Assembly: GCF_002939475.1 (NCBI RefSeq)
Contig: NZ_PKFQ01000001.1
Span: 2,542,001-2,606,000, forward strand
Origin: Streptomyces cinnamoneus
GTDB taxonomy: Bacteria; Actinomycetota; Actinomycetes; Streptomycetales; Streptomycetaceae
Direction: 5' to 3'
Length of the DNA stretch: 64,000 nucleotides
The notes beneath the pieces are model-generated. The model was not told the origin of the DNA, searched no databases, and worked only from the letters and a program-made list of their open reading frames with translations. A program made the translations under genes and the position numbers. Position 1 is the stretch's first letter. Each line of letters begins with the position of its first letter. This document shows positions 8,981-16,556 of this stretch, one piece after another.

Positions 8981-9736
8981 GTGGCGCTCAAGCCGGAGCC
9001 GACCGTACCGTTCCACTCGGTGCAGTACGCCCTGCGCGTGCTGGAGACGGTCGCCAAGTACAGCGGCGGCGTGAGCGAGGGCCAGATCGCCCGGGAGACC
9101 GGGCTGCCCCCGGCCCACCTCGCGCACCTGCTGGCGACGCTGTGCCGCGAGGAGTACGTGGACCGGACGGCCGACGGCGGCTACGTCACCGGCGAGGCCC
9201 TGGCCCTGCTGTCGGGCGGCGACCGCAAGGCGGGCCTGGCGCGCAAGCTCCAGCACGCGCTGTCCGCGCTGCGCGACACCATAGGCGCGGCCGTCTACCT
9301 GAGCACGTACGTCGACGGCGAGATCCGGATCACGCAGTACGCCGACGGGCCCCGCGCCCCCAAGGTCAACGAGTGGGTGGACTTCCGCTCCGCCGCCCAC
9401 GCCATGGCGCTCGGCAAGTGCCTGCTCACCCAGCTCGACCACGACGACCGGCGCGACCACCTCGCGCGCCACAGGACCGCCCGGCTCACCTCCCGGACGA
9501 TCACCAACGAGCAGGTCCTCTTCCGCAAGCTCGACGCCCAGCCGGCGACCGTGCCCGTCCTCGACCTCCAGGAGTACGCGGTGGGCACCGTCTGCGCCGC
9601 CGTGCCGGTCACCGCCGGACGGTCGGTCGGCTCGCTGGCGCTGTCGCTCCCGGTCCAGCACGCCCACCGGCTGCGCCAGGCGGCCGCCGCCCTCAACCGG
9701 CACGCCGGCCCGATGCTGCTCTCGATGGCCCTGTAG
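8981..9736 (+). CDS. IclR-family transcriptional regulator
   Basis: 251 residues from a GTG preceded by AAGGGG. The N-terminal winged helix-turn-helix covers about residues 10-70 (SEGQIARETGLPPAHLAHLL). The C-terminal part is an IclR effector domain (AAHAMALGKCLLTQLD, and near the end VPVTAGRSVGSLALSLPV). IclR proteins bind a small acid or aromatic compound and usually control adjacent genes. The divergent neighbour is the flavin oxidoreductase, with 244 bases between the starts, so that gene is the most likely target. The effector cannot be read from the sequence. Confidence 0.88.
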   Translation: MALKPEPTVPFHSVQYALRVLETVAKYSGGVSEGQIARETGLPPAHLAHLLATLCREEYVDRTADGGYVTGEALALLSGGDRKAGLARKLQHALSALRDTIGAAVYLSTYVDGEIRITQYADGPRAPKVNEWVDFRSAAHAMALGKCLLTQLDHDDRRDHLARHRTARLTSRTITNEQVLFRKLDAQPATVPVLDLQEYAVGTVCAAVPVTAGRSVGSLALSLPVQHAHRLRQAAAALNRHAGPMLLSMAL

Positions 9737-9786
9737 CCCCTGCCACCCCCCGCGGGGACCGCCCCCGCACCGGGGGCGGCAGGGGC
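9736..9786 (+). terminator. Nested hairpin after the IclR gene
   Basis: An inner CCGCCCCCG/CGGGGGCGG stem with a CAC loop (9759-9779), nested inside outer GCCCCTGCC/GGCAGGGGC arms that start at the stop codon. It separates the IclR gene from the tRNA promoter. Confidence 0.7.
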
Positions 9787-9801
9787 CCGAGTGACGCGTG
9801 G

Positions 9802-9831
9802 TTCGGAGCACCCCTCGACATCAGGTAGAGT
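9802..9831 (+). promoter_or_regulatory. Probable promoter of tRNA-Lys copy 2
   Basis: TAGAGT (9826-9831) fits the Streptomyces HrdB -10, with TTCGGA 18 bases further upstream as a poor -35. The 26 bases just before the tRNA are identical to those before copy 3. Confidence 0.5.
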
Positions 9832-9846
9832 TTTCTCTGTCAGCAG

Positions 9847-9920
9847 GCGCCGCTAGCTCAGTTGGTTAGAGCAGCTGACTCTTAATCAGCGGGTCCGGGG
9901 TTCGAGTCCCTGGCGGCGCA
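9847..9920 (+). tRNA. tRNA-Lys (anticodon CUU), copy 2 of 3
   Basis: The same 74 bases as the copies at 3991 and 14275, with anticodon CTT, a closed acceptor stem and discriminator A. Its upstream flank matches copy 3 and its downstream flank matches copy 1. Confidence 0.98.
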
Positions 9921-9927
9921 CAGACAG

Positions 9928-9961
9928 ACGAAGGCCCCCACCTCACGGTGGGGGCCTTCGT
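9928..9961 (+). terminator. Terminator of tRNA-Lys copy 2
   Basis: A perfect 15-bp stem (ACGAAGGCCCCCACC with its complement) with a TCAC loop, placed exactly as in copy 1. Confidence 0.9.
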
Positions 9962-10061
9962 CGTCGGCGCGACACCCGCGGCCGCCCGATGACTTATGTC
10001 ATCCGCGGCCGGTGACCGACGGATCTGCCCCGGCCCCGCCCGCGCCGGGAGACTTTTCTCC

Positions 10062-10511
10062 ATGACGACCGCGACGATCACCGCCACCGAAGCCCCCCGC
10101 GAGAGCCTGGCCACGGCTGCCGGCGACCCGGCCATCAAGCCGCTCCCCACCTGGTTCTTCGGCTTCGAGGGCATGATGTCCGCCGCCTACGACCTGTTCA
10201 AGGCCTACCCGCAGAGCCTGTGGGTGCTCGGCGCCCTGGGCGTCGTCAACATCGTCGCCTCCCTCACCGTCCTCCGCTCGCGGCTCCAGCTGGCCAAGCG
10301 GCTGTGGCGCGGCAAGAGCACCCGCAAGCTCGCCGTCGGCCTGGTCGCCCTGCGGCTCGGCAGCCACGCGGTGCTCACCGCGGCCGGCCTCGCCGTGACC
10401 TCCACCGCCGGCCACCTCGGCTTCGCCGTGGTGATGGCCGCCACCACCGTCTCCCTCCTCTGGTTCGCCCAGCGCACCGCCCTGCGGGCCGTCGCCGACG
10501 GCCGGGCGTGA
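10062..10511 (+). CDS. Small multi-spanning membrane protein, unknown
   Basis: 149 residues. After a soluble N-terminus of about 45 residues come hydrophobic segments (WVLGALGVVNIVASLTVL; VALRLGSHAVLTAAGLAV; LGFAVVMAATTVSLLWF), so three to four membrane passes are likely. The start is the ATG after GGGAGA. It precedes a secreted peptide and the DsbA/CcdA pair on the same strand, but with gaps, so operon membership is unclear. Function unknown. Confidence 0.72.
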   Translation: MTTATITATEAPRESLATAAGDPAIKPLPTWFFGFEGMMSAAYDLFKAYPQSLWVLGALGVVNIVASLTVLRSRLQLAKRLWRGKSTRKLAVGLVALRLGSHAVLTAAGLAVTSTAGHLGFAVVMAATTVSLLWFAQRTALRAVADGRA

Positions 10512-10595
10512 TCCACGTCCGTACGGCACAGGGGGGGCGGCCCGTAGCATGGGGGCCGCCCCCTGACGCGTACCGGGACAGAGAGGAGACGACAC

Positions 10596-10979
10596 GTGCC
10601 GCAGCACCGCCGCCGCACGGCGGCCGCAGCGCTGTTGTTCCTCCTCGCACTCGTCCTCGGGCCCGTCGTGTGCGGAGCGGGCTCCCCGGTCTCCGCGGGC
10701 GCGTCCGCCGCGCGGTACACGGCCGCGACCGGCGACCCGGTCGAGCAGGCGGCGCCCCGCGCCGACGACCGGGGCACCGGCGGCAGCTGCCACCAGCAGG
10801 ACCTGCCCCTCAAGGGCGCCGAGGTCGCCGTCGCGCACGCGCAGGCCGACCCGCTCACCGCCCCCGGCACCCCGCGCGCCGCCCCCCTCCGGGCCCGCGC
10901 CCGGCAGGTCACGCCTCCCAGGGCGCCGCCGCTGCCGGTCGCCGGCTGCGCCGAACTGCTCCCCGTCCTGCGGATCTAG
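10596..10979 (+). CDS. Small secreted or membrane-anchored protein, unknown
   Basis: 127 residues from a GTG preceded by GAGGAG. A basic N-terminus (MPQHRRRTAAAALLFLLALV) followed by a small-residue stretch forms a signal peptide or anchor. The mature part is Pro/Ala/Arg-rich with Cys in SCHQQD and in GCAELLP near the end, so one disulfide is possible. It lies 77 bases before the DsbA-like gene, so it may be a client or simply a neighbour. No known family recognised. Confidence 0.6.
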   Translation: MPQHRRRTAAAALLFLLALVLGPVVCGAGSPVSAGASAARYTAATGDPVEQAAPRADDRGTGGSCHQQDLPLKGAEVAVAHAQADPLTAPGTPRAAPLRARARQVTPPRAPPLPVAGCAELLPVLRI

Positions 10980-11056
10980 CCCCGCCCGTCACGGCCCCTG
11001 TCCGGGCCGTGCTCCGGCATGCCCAGATTCCGTACGACCCCGGGAGTCCCTTCCCC

Positions 11057-11815
11057 ATGTCCGCACGTCTTTCCACGCCCTCCCGCCGCCTCGCGGCCAT
11101 AGGCGCGGTCGTCGCCCTCGTCGTGGCGATCGTCGCCGCGAGCCTCGCCATCGGCAAGAGCGGGGGCGGCTCCGCCGAGCACGAGTCGTCCGCCGCCGGC
11201 ACCCAGCCCTCCTTCGACCCGCGCCAGAGCACCTACGACCAGCTGGAGCAGGCCACCAGCCGGCGCAAGGACGGCGACCCGCTCGCCGTCGGCAAGGCCG
11301 ACGCGCCCGTCGTGCTCGTGGAGTACGCCGACTACCAGTGCTCGTTCTGCGGCCGCTTCACCCGTGAGACCCAGCCCGAGCTGGTCAGGAAGTACGTGGA
11401 CGCGGGCGTGCTGCGCATCGAGTTCCGCAACTTCCCGATCTTCGGCAAGGACTCCGAGCGGGCCGCCCGCGCGTCCTGGGCCGCCGGGCGGCAGGGCCGG
11501 TTCTGGCAGTTCCACGACGAGGCCTTCGCCAAGCTCCGCAAGGGCGACGCCCTCGCCGAGGACAAGCTCGCCGACATGGCCCGCACCGCCGGCGTCGAGG
11601 ACGTCGAGAAGTTCCGCGCCGACATGAACGGCGACGAGGCGGCGGCCGCGGTGAAGAAGGACCAGGAGGAGGGCTACTCCCTCGGCGTGCAGAGCACCCC
11701 GTCCTTCCTCGTCGGCGGCCGGCCGCTGGCGGGCGCGCAGCCGCTGAAGGAGTTCGAGGCCGCCATCACCCAGGCCAAAGCGGTGAAGGACGCGGCCGGG
11801 AAGCCGGGCAAGTGA
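11057..11815 (+). CDS. Membrane-anchored DsbA-like thioredoxin-fold protein
   Basis: 252 residues. One N-terminal membrane helix (about 12-32) is followed by an extracytoplasmic thioredoxin fold of the DsbA/DSBA-oxidoreductase family with the redox pair C95-S-F-C98 in EYADYQCSFCGRF. A cis-proline region (STPSFLVGGRP) lies near residue 220. It forms or isomerises disulfides outside the membrane. Its last four bases overlap the start of the CcdA-like gene (GTGA), so the two form a translationally coupled redox pair; CcdA would supply electrons. Confidence 0.9.
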   Translation: MSARLSTPSRRLAAIGAVVALVVAIVAASLAIGKSGGGSAEHESSAAGTQPSFDPRQSTYDQLEQATSRRKDGDPLAVGKADAPVVLVEYADYQCSFCGRFTRETQPELVRKYVDAGVLRIEFRNFPIFGKDSERAARASWAAGRQGRFWQFHDEAFAKLRKGDALAEDKLADMARTAGVEDVEKFRADMNGDEAAAAVKKDQEEGYSLGVQSTPSFLVGGRPLAGAQPLKEFEAAITQAKAVKDAAGKPGK

Positions 11816-12639
11816 CCGACATCGGTTACCTGGCCGCCTTCCTGGGCGGCGCCCTCGCCCTGGTCAGCCCGTGCAGCGCGCTGCTGCTGCCCGCGTTCTT
11901 CGCCTACTCGCTGGCGAGTCCGGGCAGGCTGCTCGCCCGCACCGGCGTGTTCTACCTCGGCCTCGCCACCACGCTCGTCCCGCTCGGCGCCGCCTCCACG
12001 GCCGCCAGCCGGCTCTTCAACGGCCACCGCGACCTGCTGGTCACCGCCGGCGGCTGGACGGTGATCGCCCTGGGGGCCGCCCAGATCCTGGGCCTCGGCT
12101 TCGCGTCCAGGAAGGCGCAGGCCGCCGCCGGCCGCATCACCCCGCGCTCGGCCGCGTCCACCTTCCTGCTGGGCTGTGTGTACGGACTCGCGGGCTTCTG
12201 CGCCGGACCGATCCTGGGTGCGGTGCTGACGGTGACCGCCGTGGGCGGTGATCCGGTGTACGGGGCGTCGATGCTGGCCGTCTACGCGTTGGGCATGGCG
12301 CTGCCGCTGTTCGTGCTGGCCCTGTTCTGGGACCGCTTCCAGCTGGGCGGCCGCGGCTGGCTGCGCGGCCGGGAGCTGCGGCTGGGGCGGCTGCGGCTGC
12401 ACACCACGTCGCTGGTCTCGGGCCTGTTCTTCATCGGCATCGGGGTGCTGTTCCTGGCGTACGACGGGACGACCGGGCTGCCCGGCGTCCTGGACGCCGA
12501 CCAGGAGTTCCGTCTGGAGCAGCTCGCCTCGCGGGTGGGCAACGCCGTGCCGGACTACGCCGTGCTGGCCGTGGTCGCGCTGGTGGTCGCGGGGGTGCTG
12601 GCCAGGATCGCGTTCCGGCGGGACCCCGGGGAGAAGTGA
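11812..12639 (+). CDS. CcdA/DsbD-type transmembrane electron carrier
   Basis: 275 residues with about six hydrophobic segments. The two conserved intramembrane cysteines are visible in LVSPCSALLLP (C21) and in GLAGFCAGPILG. These pass reducing equivalents from cytoplasmic thioredoxin to extracytoplasmic thiol proteins, here most likely the overlapping DsbA-like protein. The family serves cytochrome c maturation and periplasmic thiol repair. The neighbouring copper enzymes (LPMO, GlxA) are possible beneficiaries, but that is inference. Confidence 0.88.
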   Translation: MTDIGYLAAFLGGALALVSPCSALLLPAFFAYSLASPGRLLARTGVFYLGLATTLVPLGAASTAASRLFNGHRDLLVTAGGWTVIALGAAQILGLGFASRKAQAAAGRITPRSAASTFLLGCVYGLAGFCAGPILGAVLTVTAVGGDPVYGASMLAVYALGMALPLFVLALFWDRFQLGGRGWLRGRELRLGRLRLHTTSLVSGLFFIGIGVLFLAYDGTTGLPGVLDADQEFRLEQLASRVGNAVPDYAVLAVVALVVAGVLARIAFRRDPGEK

Positions 12640-12664
12640 CGGCGCGGGAGCGCCGGCGTGAGCA

Positions 12665-12697
12665 CCGTGGGGCGGCCGGCCAGCGGCCGCCCCACGG
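12665..12697. terminator. Bidirectional terminator between ccdA-like and LPMO genes
   Basis: Fourteen-base arms (CCGTGGGGCGGCCG and its complement) around a 5-base centre, between two convergent stop codons. Confidence 0.85.
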
Positions 12698-12706
12698 CTC
12701 TCCGGC

Positions 12707-13297
12707 TCAGAGCACGACGTCGGAGCAGGCGTAGAACGCGTTGCCCGTGTCGGCGATGGTCCACACGGCGAGGACCAGCTGCTTGCCGGACCTCCCGGAG
12801 GGGATCCGGCCCTGGTGGGTGACGGTGGCGTCCGGGATCCGGCCGCCGTAGGGGACGGTCAGGAAGGGCTGCGGGTCGAGATCGGCCCGGGTCAGCGGTC
12901 TCGTGGGGTCGTAGTGGCTGTTGGTGAGGTAGTAGCGGAAGTCCGTGGTGGCGTGGCGCGCGGTGAGCTTCCAGCGGAAGCTGTAGTTCTGCCCGGCCGT
13001 GACCGCCGTGGCCGGCCAGCCTCCGGCGCGCGGGTCGTCGAGCTCGGCGAAGCGGCTGTTGCCGCCGGAACAGATGGTGCCGTCCGCGGGGCCGCGCGAC
13101 GGGAAGCCCTTGGAGCCCTCGACGCTCTGGGGCTCCCACTGGATCTCGCCGCAGTCGCTCACCGTGCCGTTCGCGCAGTACACCTGGCGGCTGGTGGGTG
13201 AGTCGGGGGAGCCGTGGCTGCTGGCCGGGACGGTGGAGAGGACCGAGACACAGGCGGCGCCCAAGCCGATGACCGCCGCACTGATCTTTTTGCGCAT
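12707..13297 (-). CDS. lpmP: AA10 lytic polysaccharide monooxygenase (LpmP/Chb-like)
   Basis: A secreted copper enzyme of 196 residues that oxidatively cuts crystalline polysaccharide. The signal peptide ends so that His28 becomes the mature N-terminus (PASS then HGSPDSPTSR). His115 (LTARHATTDF) completes the copper histidine brace, with F188 (NAFYACSD) in the axial position. Cysteines at 41, 49, 76 and 191 can form two disulfides. There is no extra carbohydrate-binding module. From memory, a related LPMO gene lies beside cslA-glxA in S. coelicolor. A DasR-like box precedes the gene, suggesting induction by GlcNAc or chitin. Confidence 0.9.
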   Translation of the reverse strand: MRKKISAAVIGLGAACVSVLSTVPASSHGSPDSPTSRQVYCANGTVSDCGEIQWEPQSVEGSKGFPSRGPADGTICSGGNSRFAELDDPRAGGWPATAVTAGQNYSFRWKLTARHATTDFRYYLTNSHYDPTRPLTRADLDPQPFLTVPYGGRIPDATVTHQGRIPSGRSGKQLVLAVWTIADTGNAFYACSDVVL

Positions 13298-13343
13298 GAC
13301 GCACTCCTCGAAGAACGTGGGGGGTTCCGTGAGTCGAGTGAAT

Positions 13344-13359
13344 TGCGGTCTAGACCAAG
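13344..13359 (-). promoter_or_regulatory. DasR-responsive element (dre) upstream of the LPMO gene
   Basis: On the minus strand this reads CTTGGTCTAGACCGCA, 12 of 16 matches to the dre consensus ACTGGTCTAGACCACT with a perfect GGTCTAGACC core. That core is also the classic chitinase-promoter repeat unit. It lies 47 bases upstream of the ATG. Binding is inferred. Confidence 0.6.
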
Positions 13360-13485
13360 GCGGAGGCTAGTACCAGCCAATGGTCATGTCCAGGCCAATT
13401 TCTTCTTCAATCTTCCCGGGCATGGCACGACGGCGCCCCGCCGGGCACTTCCGGCGGGGCGGGCGGGAGGGGGGGAGGGGGCGCG

Positions 13486-14037
13486 TCAGCGCCGGCCGGG
13501 GCGGGCCACGCGGCCGAACATGCGCGCGTTGTGCTTCGCGAAACTGGAGACGCGCACCTTGGTGCCGGCGTGAGCGGCCTCGACGTAACGCCGGCCGCCC
13601 AGGTAGATCGCCACGTGGTGCACCCCGGAGGCCCGGCCGTTGCCGGACCAGAAGAGGAGGTCGCCGCGGCGCAGCTGCGCCCGCGGCACCCGCCGGGTGG
13701 CGCGGTACTGGTCGGCAGCCAGGCGCGGCAGCCGGACCCCGGCCCGGCGGTAGGACTGCTGGACGAGGCCCGAGCAGTCCCAGCGGCGCGGGCCGCGGCC
13801 GCCGTACTGGTACGGGTCACCCACATGGCGCAGCGCGTAGGCGACCGCGGGCTCCGGGCCGCCGCGCCTCCCGGCCGACACGCCGGGTCTTCGCCCCGGG
13901 GCCGGGACCGGCGACTCCGCGGCCACCGCGACCGCACCCGAACCTGCTATCACTGCGGCCCCCACGGCCGCCACCAGCGTGCCGCGCACGGCGCTCCGCC
14001 GTCGGCGGGCGCCCTGGCGGGGTATGACACCGGACAT
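13486..14037 (-). CDS. Secreted NlpC/P60 peptidoglycan hydrolase
   Basis: 183 residues. A twin-basic N-terminus (ARRRRSAVRGTLVAAVGAAV) and Ala-rich core form an export signal. The C-terminal NlpC/P60 domain has its catalytic Cys in RRWDCSGLVQQSY and His in GVHHVAIYLG. The family cuts D-Glu-diaminopimelate bonds in peptide stems. There is no binding module, so the enzyme is minimal. It runs in the same direction as the LPMO, 188 bases upstream of it. It may open the wall for glycan passage at hyphal tips. A perfect 6-bp-arm palindrome lies about 115 bases before its start. Confidence 0.88.
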   Translation of the reverse strand: MSGVIPRQGARRRRSAVRGTLVAAVGAAVIAGSGAVAVAAESPVPAPGRRPGVSAGRRGGPEPAVAYALRHVGDPYQYGGRGPRRWDCSGLVQQSYRRAGVRLPRLAADQYRATRRVPRAQLRRGDLLFWSGNGRASGVHHVAIYLGGRRYVEAAHAGTKVRVSSFAKHNARMFGRVARPGRR

Positions 14038-14150
14038 CTCCTCGCCGCCTTTCGTGAATTTCTTTCCACTCGGGCACCGCTTCGGGACAGCTTCTCAGCG
14101 ACCGAACGAAACCGCATGTCGCCCGAACGGTGACAATCCGTAGCAACTAA

Positions 14151-14165
14151 TCACCTCTTAGGTGA
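14151..14165. promoter_or_regulatory. Palindrome upstream of the NlpC/P60 gene
   Basis: TCACCT-CTT-AGGTGA is a perfect 6-bp-arm inverted repeat in an unusually A+T-rich patch of the intergenic region between the NlpC/P60 gene and tRNA-Lys copy 3. It is operator-like; the regulator is unknown. Confidence 0.4.
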
Positions 14166-14229
14166 ACAAAAGGGACAGGACTGCGGTGATCCGACAGCGG
14201 GTGGGCCCCTACGGTCCACTGAGGGGTGG

Positions 14230-14259
14230 TCGGAGGCACCCCCGAACGTCAGGTAGAGT
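14230..14259 (+). promoter_or_regulatory. Probable promoter of tRNA-Lys copy 3
   Basis: The same TAGAGT -10 (14254-14259) and following bases as copy 2, in a conserved 26-base block ending at the tRNA. The -35 (TCGGAG) is poor. Confidence 0.5.
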
Positions 14260-14274
14260 TTTCTCTGTCAGCAG

Positions 14275-14348
14275 GCGCCGCTAGCTCAGTTGGTTAGAGC
14301 AGCTGACTCTTAATCAGCGGGTCCGGGGTTCGAGTCCCTGGCGGCGCA
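14275..14348 (+). tRNA. tRNA-Lys (anticodon CUU), copy 3 of 3
   Basis: Identical in all 74 bases to the other two copies. It is followed by an unrelated 3' flank and its own hairpin, and lies upstream of cslA on the same strand. Confidence 0.98.
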
Positions 14349-14353
14349 CGCGA

Positions 14354-14392
14354 GACTCAGGGCTCCTCACCTCAGGTGAGGGGCCCTGAGTC
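14354..14392 (+). terminator. Terminator of tRNA-Lys copy 3
   Basis: An 18-base stem (GACTCAGGGCTCCTCACC against its complement with one T-G position) with a TCA loop, followed by GTTCTTCC. It isolates the tRNA from cslA. Confidence 0.9.
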
Positions 14393-14424
14393 GTTCTTCC
14401 TGCGATACGAACTCACATGCGCGT

Positions 14425-14442
14425 CAGAAGTGACCACTTCTG
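14425..14442. promoter_or_regulatory. 18-bp perfect palindrome upstream of cslA
   Basis: CAGAAGTG-AC-CACTTCTG, with eight-base arms, about 245 bases before the cslA ATG in a gene-free region. It is a candidate operator; it matches no actinobacterial box that I can name. Confidence 0.4.
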
Positions 14443-14555
14443 CAACGTTCGCACGCATCTTCGTTCGACGTACCGCTTTGCCCGGTAAACACCGTGTTTC
14501 ACCCTTGCGATCATGGCGCGGGGTCGGAGATCCTGAAACGCACTGCTCATTCCAA

Positions 14556-14570
14556 GGTCAGTGTCTGACC
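14556..14570. promoter_or_regulatory. Second palindrome upstream of cslA
   Basis: GGTCAG-TGT-CTGACC, a perfect 6-bp-arm inverted repeat about 120 bases before cslA, just upstream of a strong hairpin. Candidate operator. Confidence 0.35.
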
Positions 14571-14581
14571 AGTGAGTTGGC

Positions 14582-14605
14582 CGGTGCCGGAGGGAGCCGG
14601 CACCG
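14582..14605 (+). other. Hairpin in the cslA leader region
   Basis: CGGTGCCGG and CCGGCACCG, nine perfect base pairs with a 6-base purine loop (AGGGAG), 82 bases before the cslA start. It is purine-looped, without a T-run. It could be a leader structure or attenuator if the promoter lies upstream; no function is shown. Confidence 0.45.
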
Positions 14606-14687
14606 TCGCGCCCGTGCGGCCGGAGGGGGGCCCGCGGGTCATGAACTGGCACACACGCAGTCACCATGCGTGCGGGGGGAATGACTC

Positions 14688-16556
14688 ATGACGTCTACGC
14701 CTGCCGACGCCCGGCAGCAGACCTACGACCCGTCGGTGACCGCGCGCCTGCGCGTGCCCGCCCCGGCGGGCGCGAGAGACCGGCCGCGGCCCACCGACCC
14801 GCCCCAGCCGCGTCCGCCCCGGCAGCGCGAGCCGCTGCCGCGCTTCGACTACGAGCACTACAGCCGGCTGGCCGGCCCGCTCACCGACCCCGCCCCGCCC
14901 GGCGGGTCCCCGGGCCCGTACCGCGTCCGCTACCGCAGCCTGCTCGCCGACGAGCCGCACCGTGTCAAGGCCGCGCTGCTGCTCGGGGCGGCCCCCGTGG
15001 TCTCCCTGGGGCTGCTGGTGTGGCTGATGCAGCCCTCGCACTGGACCCAGCGGGAGAACGGCACGCCGCTGATGCGGGTCCTGGACACCGTGATGCTCGT
15101 GTCCATCGGCCTGATCGAGCTGTTCCGCACCCTGAACGTCACGTCCAACGCCCACGCCACCCTGGTGGCCCGGGACCCCATACCGGTCGTCCCGGAGACG
15201 GGCACGAAAGTCGCCTTCCTCACCTCCTTCGTTCCGGGCAAGGAACCGCTGGAGATGGTCACCCGCACGCTGGAGGCGGCCGTCCGGGTGCGCCACCGTG
15301 GCCCGGTGCACGTCTGGCTGCTGGACGAGGGGGACGACCCCGAGGTCAAAGCGGTCTGCCGGCGGCTCGGCGTCCACCACTTCAGCCGCAAGGGCGTGGA
15401 GAAGTGGAACCAGCCGAAGGGGCCGCACCGGGCGAAGACCAAGCACGGCAACTACAACGCCTGGCTCGACGCGCACGGCGACGACTACGACTTCTTCGCC
15501 TCCGTCGACACCGACCACGTCCCGCTGCCCAACTTCCTGGAGCGCATGCTCGGTTACTTCCGTGACCAGGATGTCGCCTTTGTCGTTGGACCTCAGGTGT
15601 ACGGGAACTACGACACGGCGGTCACCAAGGCCGCCGAAAGCCAGCAGTTCCTCTTCCACGCCCTCATCCAGCGCGCCGGAAACCGCTACGGCTCACCGAT
15701 GTTCGTCGGCACCAACAACGCCGTGCGGATCAGCGCGCTCAAGGAGATCGGCGGCCTGTACGACTCGATCACCGAGGACATGGCCACCGGCTTCGAGCTG
15801 CACCGCCACCGCAACCCGGCCACCGGCAGAAGGTGGCGTTCGGTCTACACCCCGGACGTCCTCGCCGTGGGAGAGGGACCGAACGCCTGGACGGACTTCT
15901 TCACCCAGCAGTTGCGCTGGTCCCGGGGCACCTACGAAACGATCCTCAAGCAGTACTGGAAAGGTCCGTTCACGCTGTCGCCGGGCACCTTCCTGAACTA
16001 CACCCTGATGGTCATCTACTACCCCATGACCGCGATCAACTGGATGCTGGGCGCCCTGAGCTGCGCGCTCTTCCTGGGGCTCGGCGCCTCCGGCATCTCG
16101 ATCAACTCCGAGATCTGGATGATGCTCTACAGCGACGCCGCCGCCCTGCAGATCGGCCTCTACATCTGGAACCGCCGCCACAACGTCTCCCCGCACGAGC
16201 CCGAGGGGTCGGGCGGCCTCGCCGGCATGGTGATGTCCGCGCTCTCCGCGCCGGTCTACGCCCGTTCGCTCACCGACGCGGTGCTGCGCCGCAAGAGCAC
16301 GTTCGTGGTGACCCCGAAGGGCGACTCGGCCAGCCCCGACACCCTCTTCGGCACCTTCCGCATCCACCTCTTCTTCCTGCTGGTCTTCGGCGGGTCGCTG
16401 GTGGCGTCCTTCGTCCTCGGCCACACCCACGTGGCCATGCGCACCTGGGCGTCGCTCGCGCTGGCGGTCACCCTCGCGCCGATCGCCGCCTGGGGGTGGA
16501 CCCTGTACCGGTCCGGACGTCCCGCCCCCCAGCCCGAGGGGGCACGTCAGCGATGA
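14688..16556 (+). CDS. cslA: Cellulose synthase-like GT2 glycosyltransferase CslA
   Basis: A membrane processive glycosyltransferase of 622 residues that polymerises a beta-linked glucan at hyphal tips. The N-terminus is Pro/Arg-rich and cytosolic; two membrane helices precede the GT2 domain. Catalytic signature: DEG (D213), DTDH (D274/D276), TED (D364) and QQLRW (407-411), the full D,D,D,QxxRW set. Several helices follow the QxxRW motif and form the channel. There is no visible PilZ domain, so cyclic-di-GMP control would have to be indirect. The start has GGGGGA upstream. Its end overlaps glxA by ATGA, as in other streptomycetes. Confidence 0.95.
   Translation: MTSTPADARQQTYDPSVTARLRVPAPAGARDRPRPTDPPQPRPPRQREPLPRFDYEHYSRLAGPLTDPAPPGGSPGPYRVRYRSLLADEPHRVKAALLLGAAPVVSLGLLVWLMQPSHWTQRENGTPLMRVLDTVMLVSIGLIELFRTLNVTSNAHATLVARDPIPVVPETGTKVAFLTSFVPGKEPLEMVTRTLEAAVRVRHRGPVHVWLLDEGDDPEVKAVCRRLGVHHFSRKGVEKWNQPKGPHRAKTKHGNYNAWLDAHGDDYDFFASVDTDHVPLPNFLERMLGYFRDQDVAFVVGPQVYGNYDTAVTKAAESQQFLFHALIQRAGNRYGSPMFVGTNNAVRISALKEIGGLYDSITEDMATGFELHRHRNPATGRRWRSVYTPDVLAVGEGPNAWTDFFTQQLRWSRGTYETILKQYWKGPFTLSPGTFLNYTLMVIYYPMTAINWMLGALSCALFLGLGASGISINSEIWMMLYSDAAALQIGLYIWNRRHNVSPHEPEGSGGLAGMVMSALSAPVYARSLTDAVLRRKSTFVVTPKGDSASPDTLFGTFRIHLFFLLVFGGSLVASFVLGHTHVAMRTWASLALAVTLAPIAAWGWTLYRSGRPAPQPEGARQR

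Noticed and set aside
7448..9811. A 787-codon minus-strand frame across the flavin oxidoreductase and IclR genes
   Set aside because: The translation is low complexity and the real proteins in other frames have full family motifs.
14038..14260. A cyclic-di-AMP (ydaO) riboswitch before the NlpC/P60 gene
   Set aside because: I looked because such genes often have one, but the conserved blocks of that class are not present.
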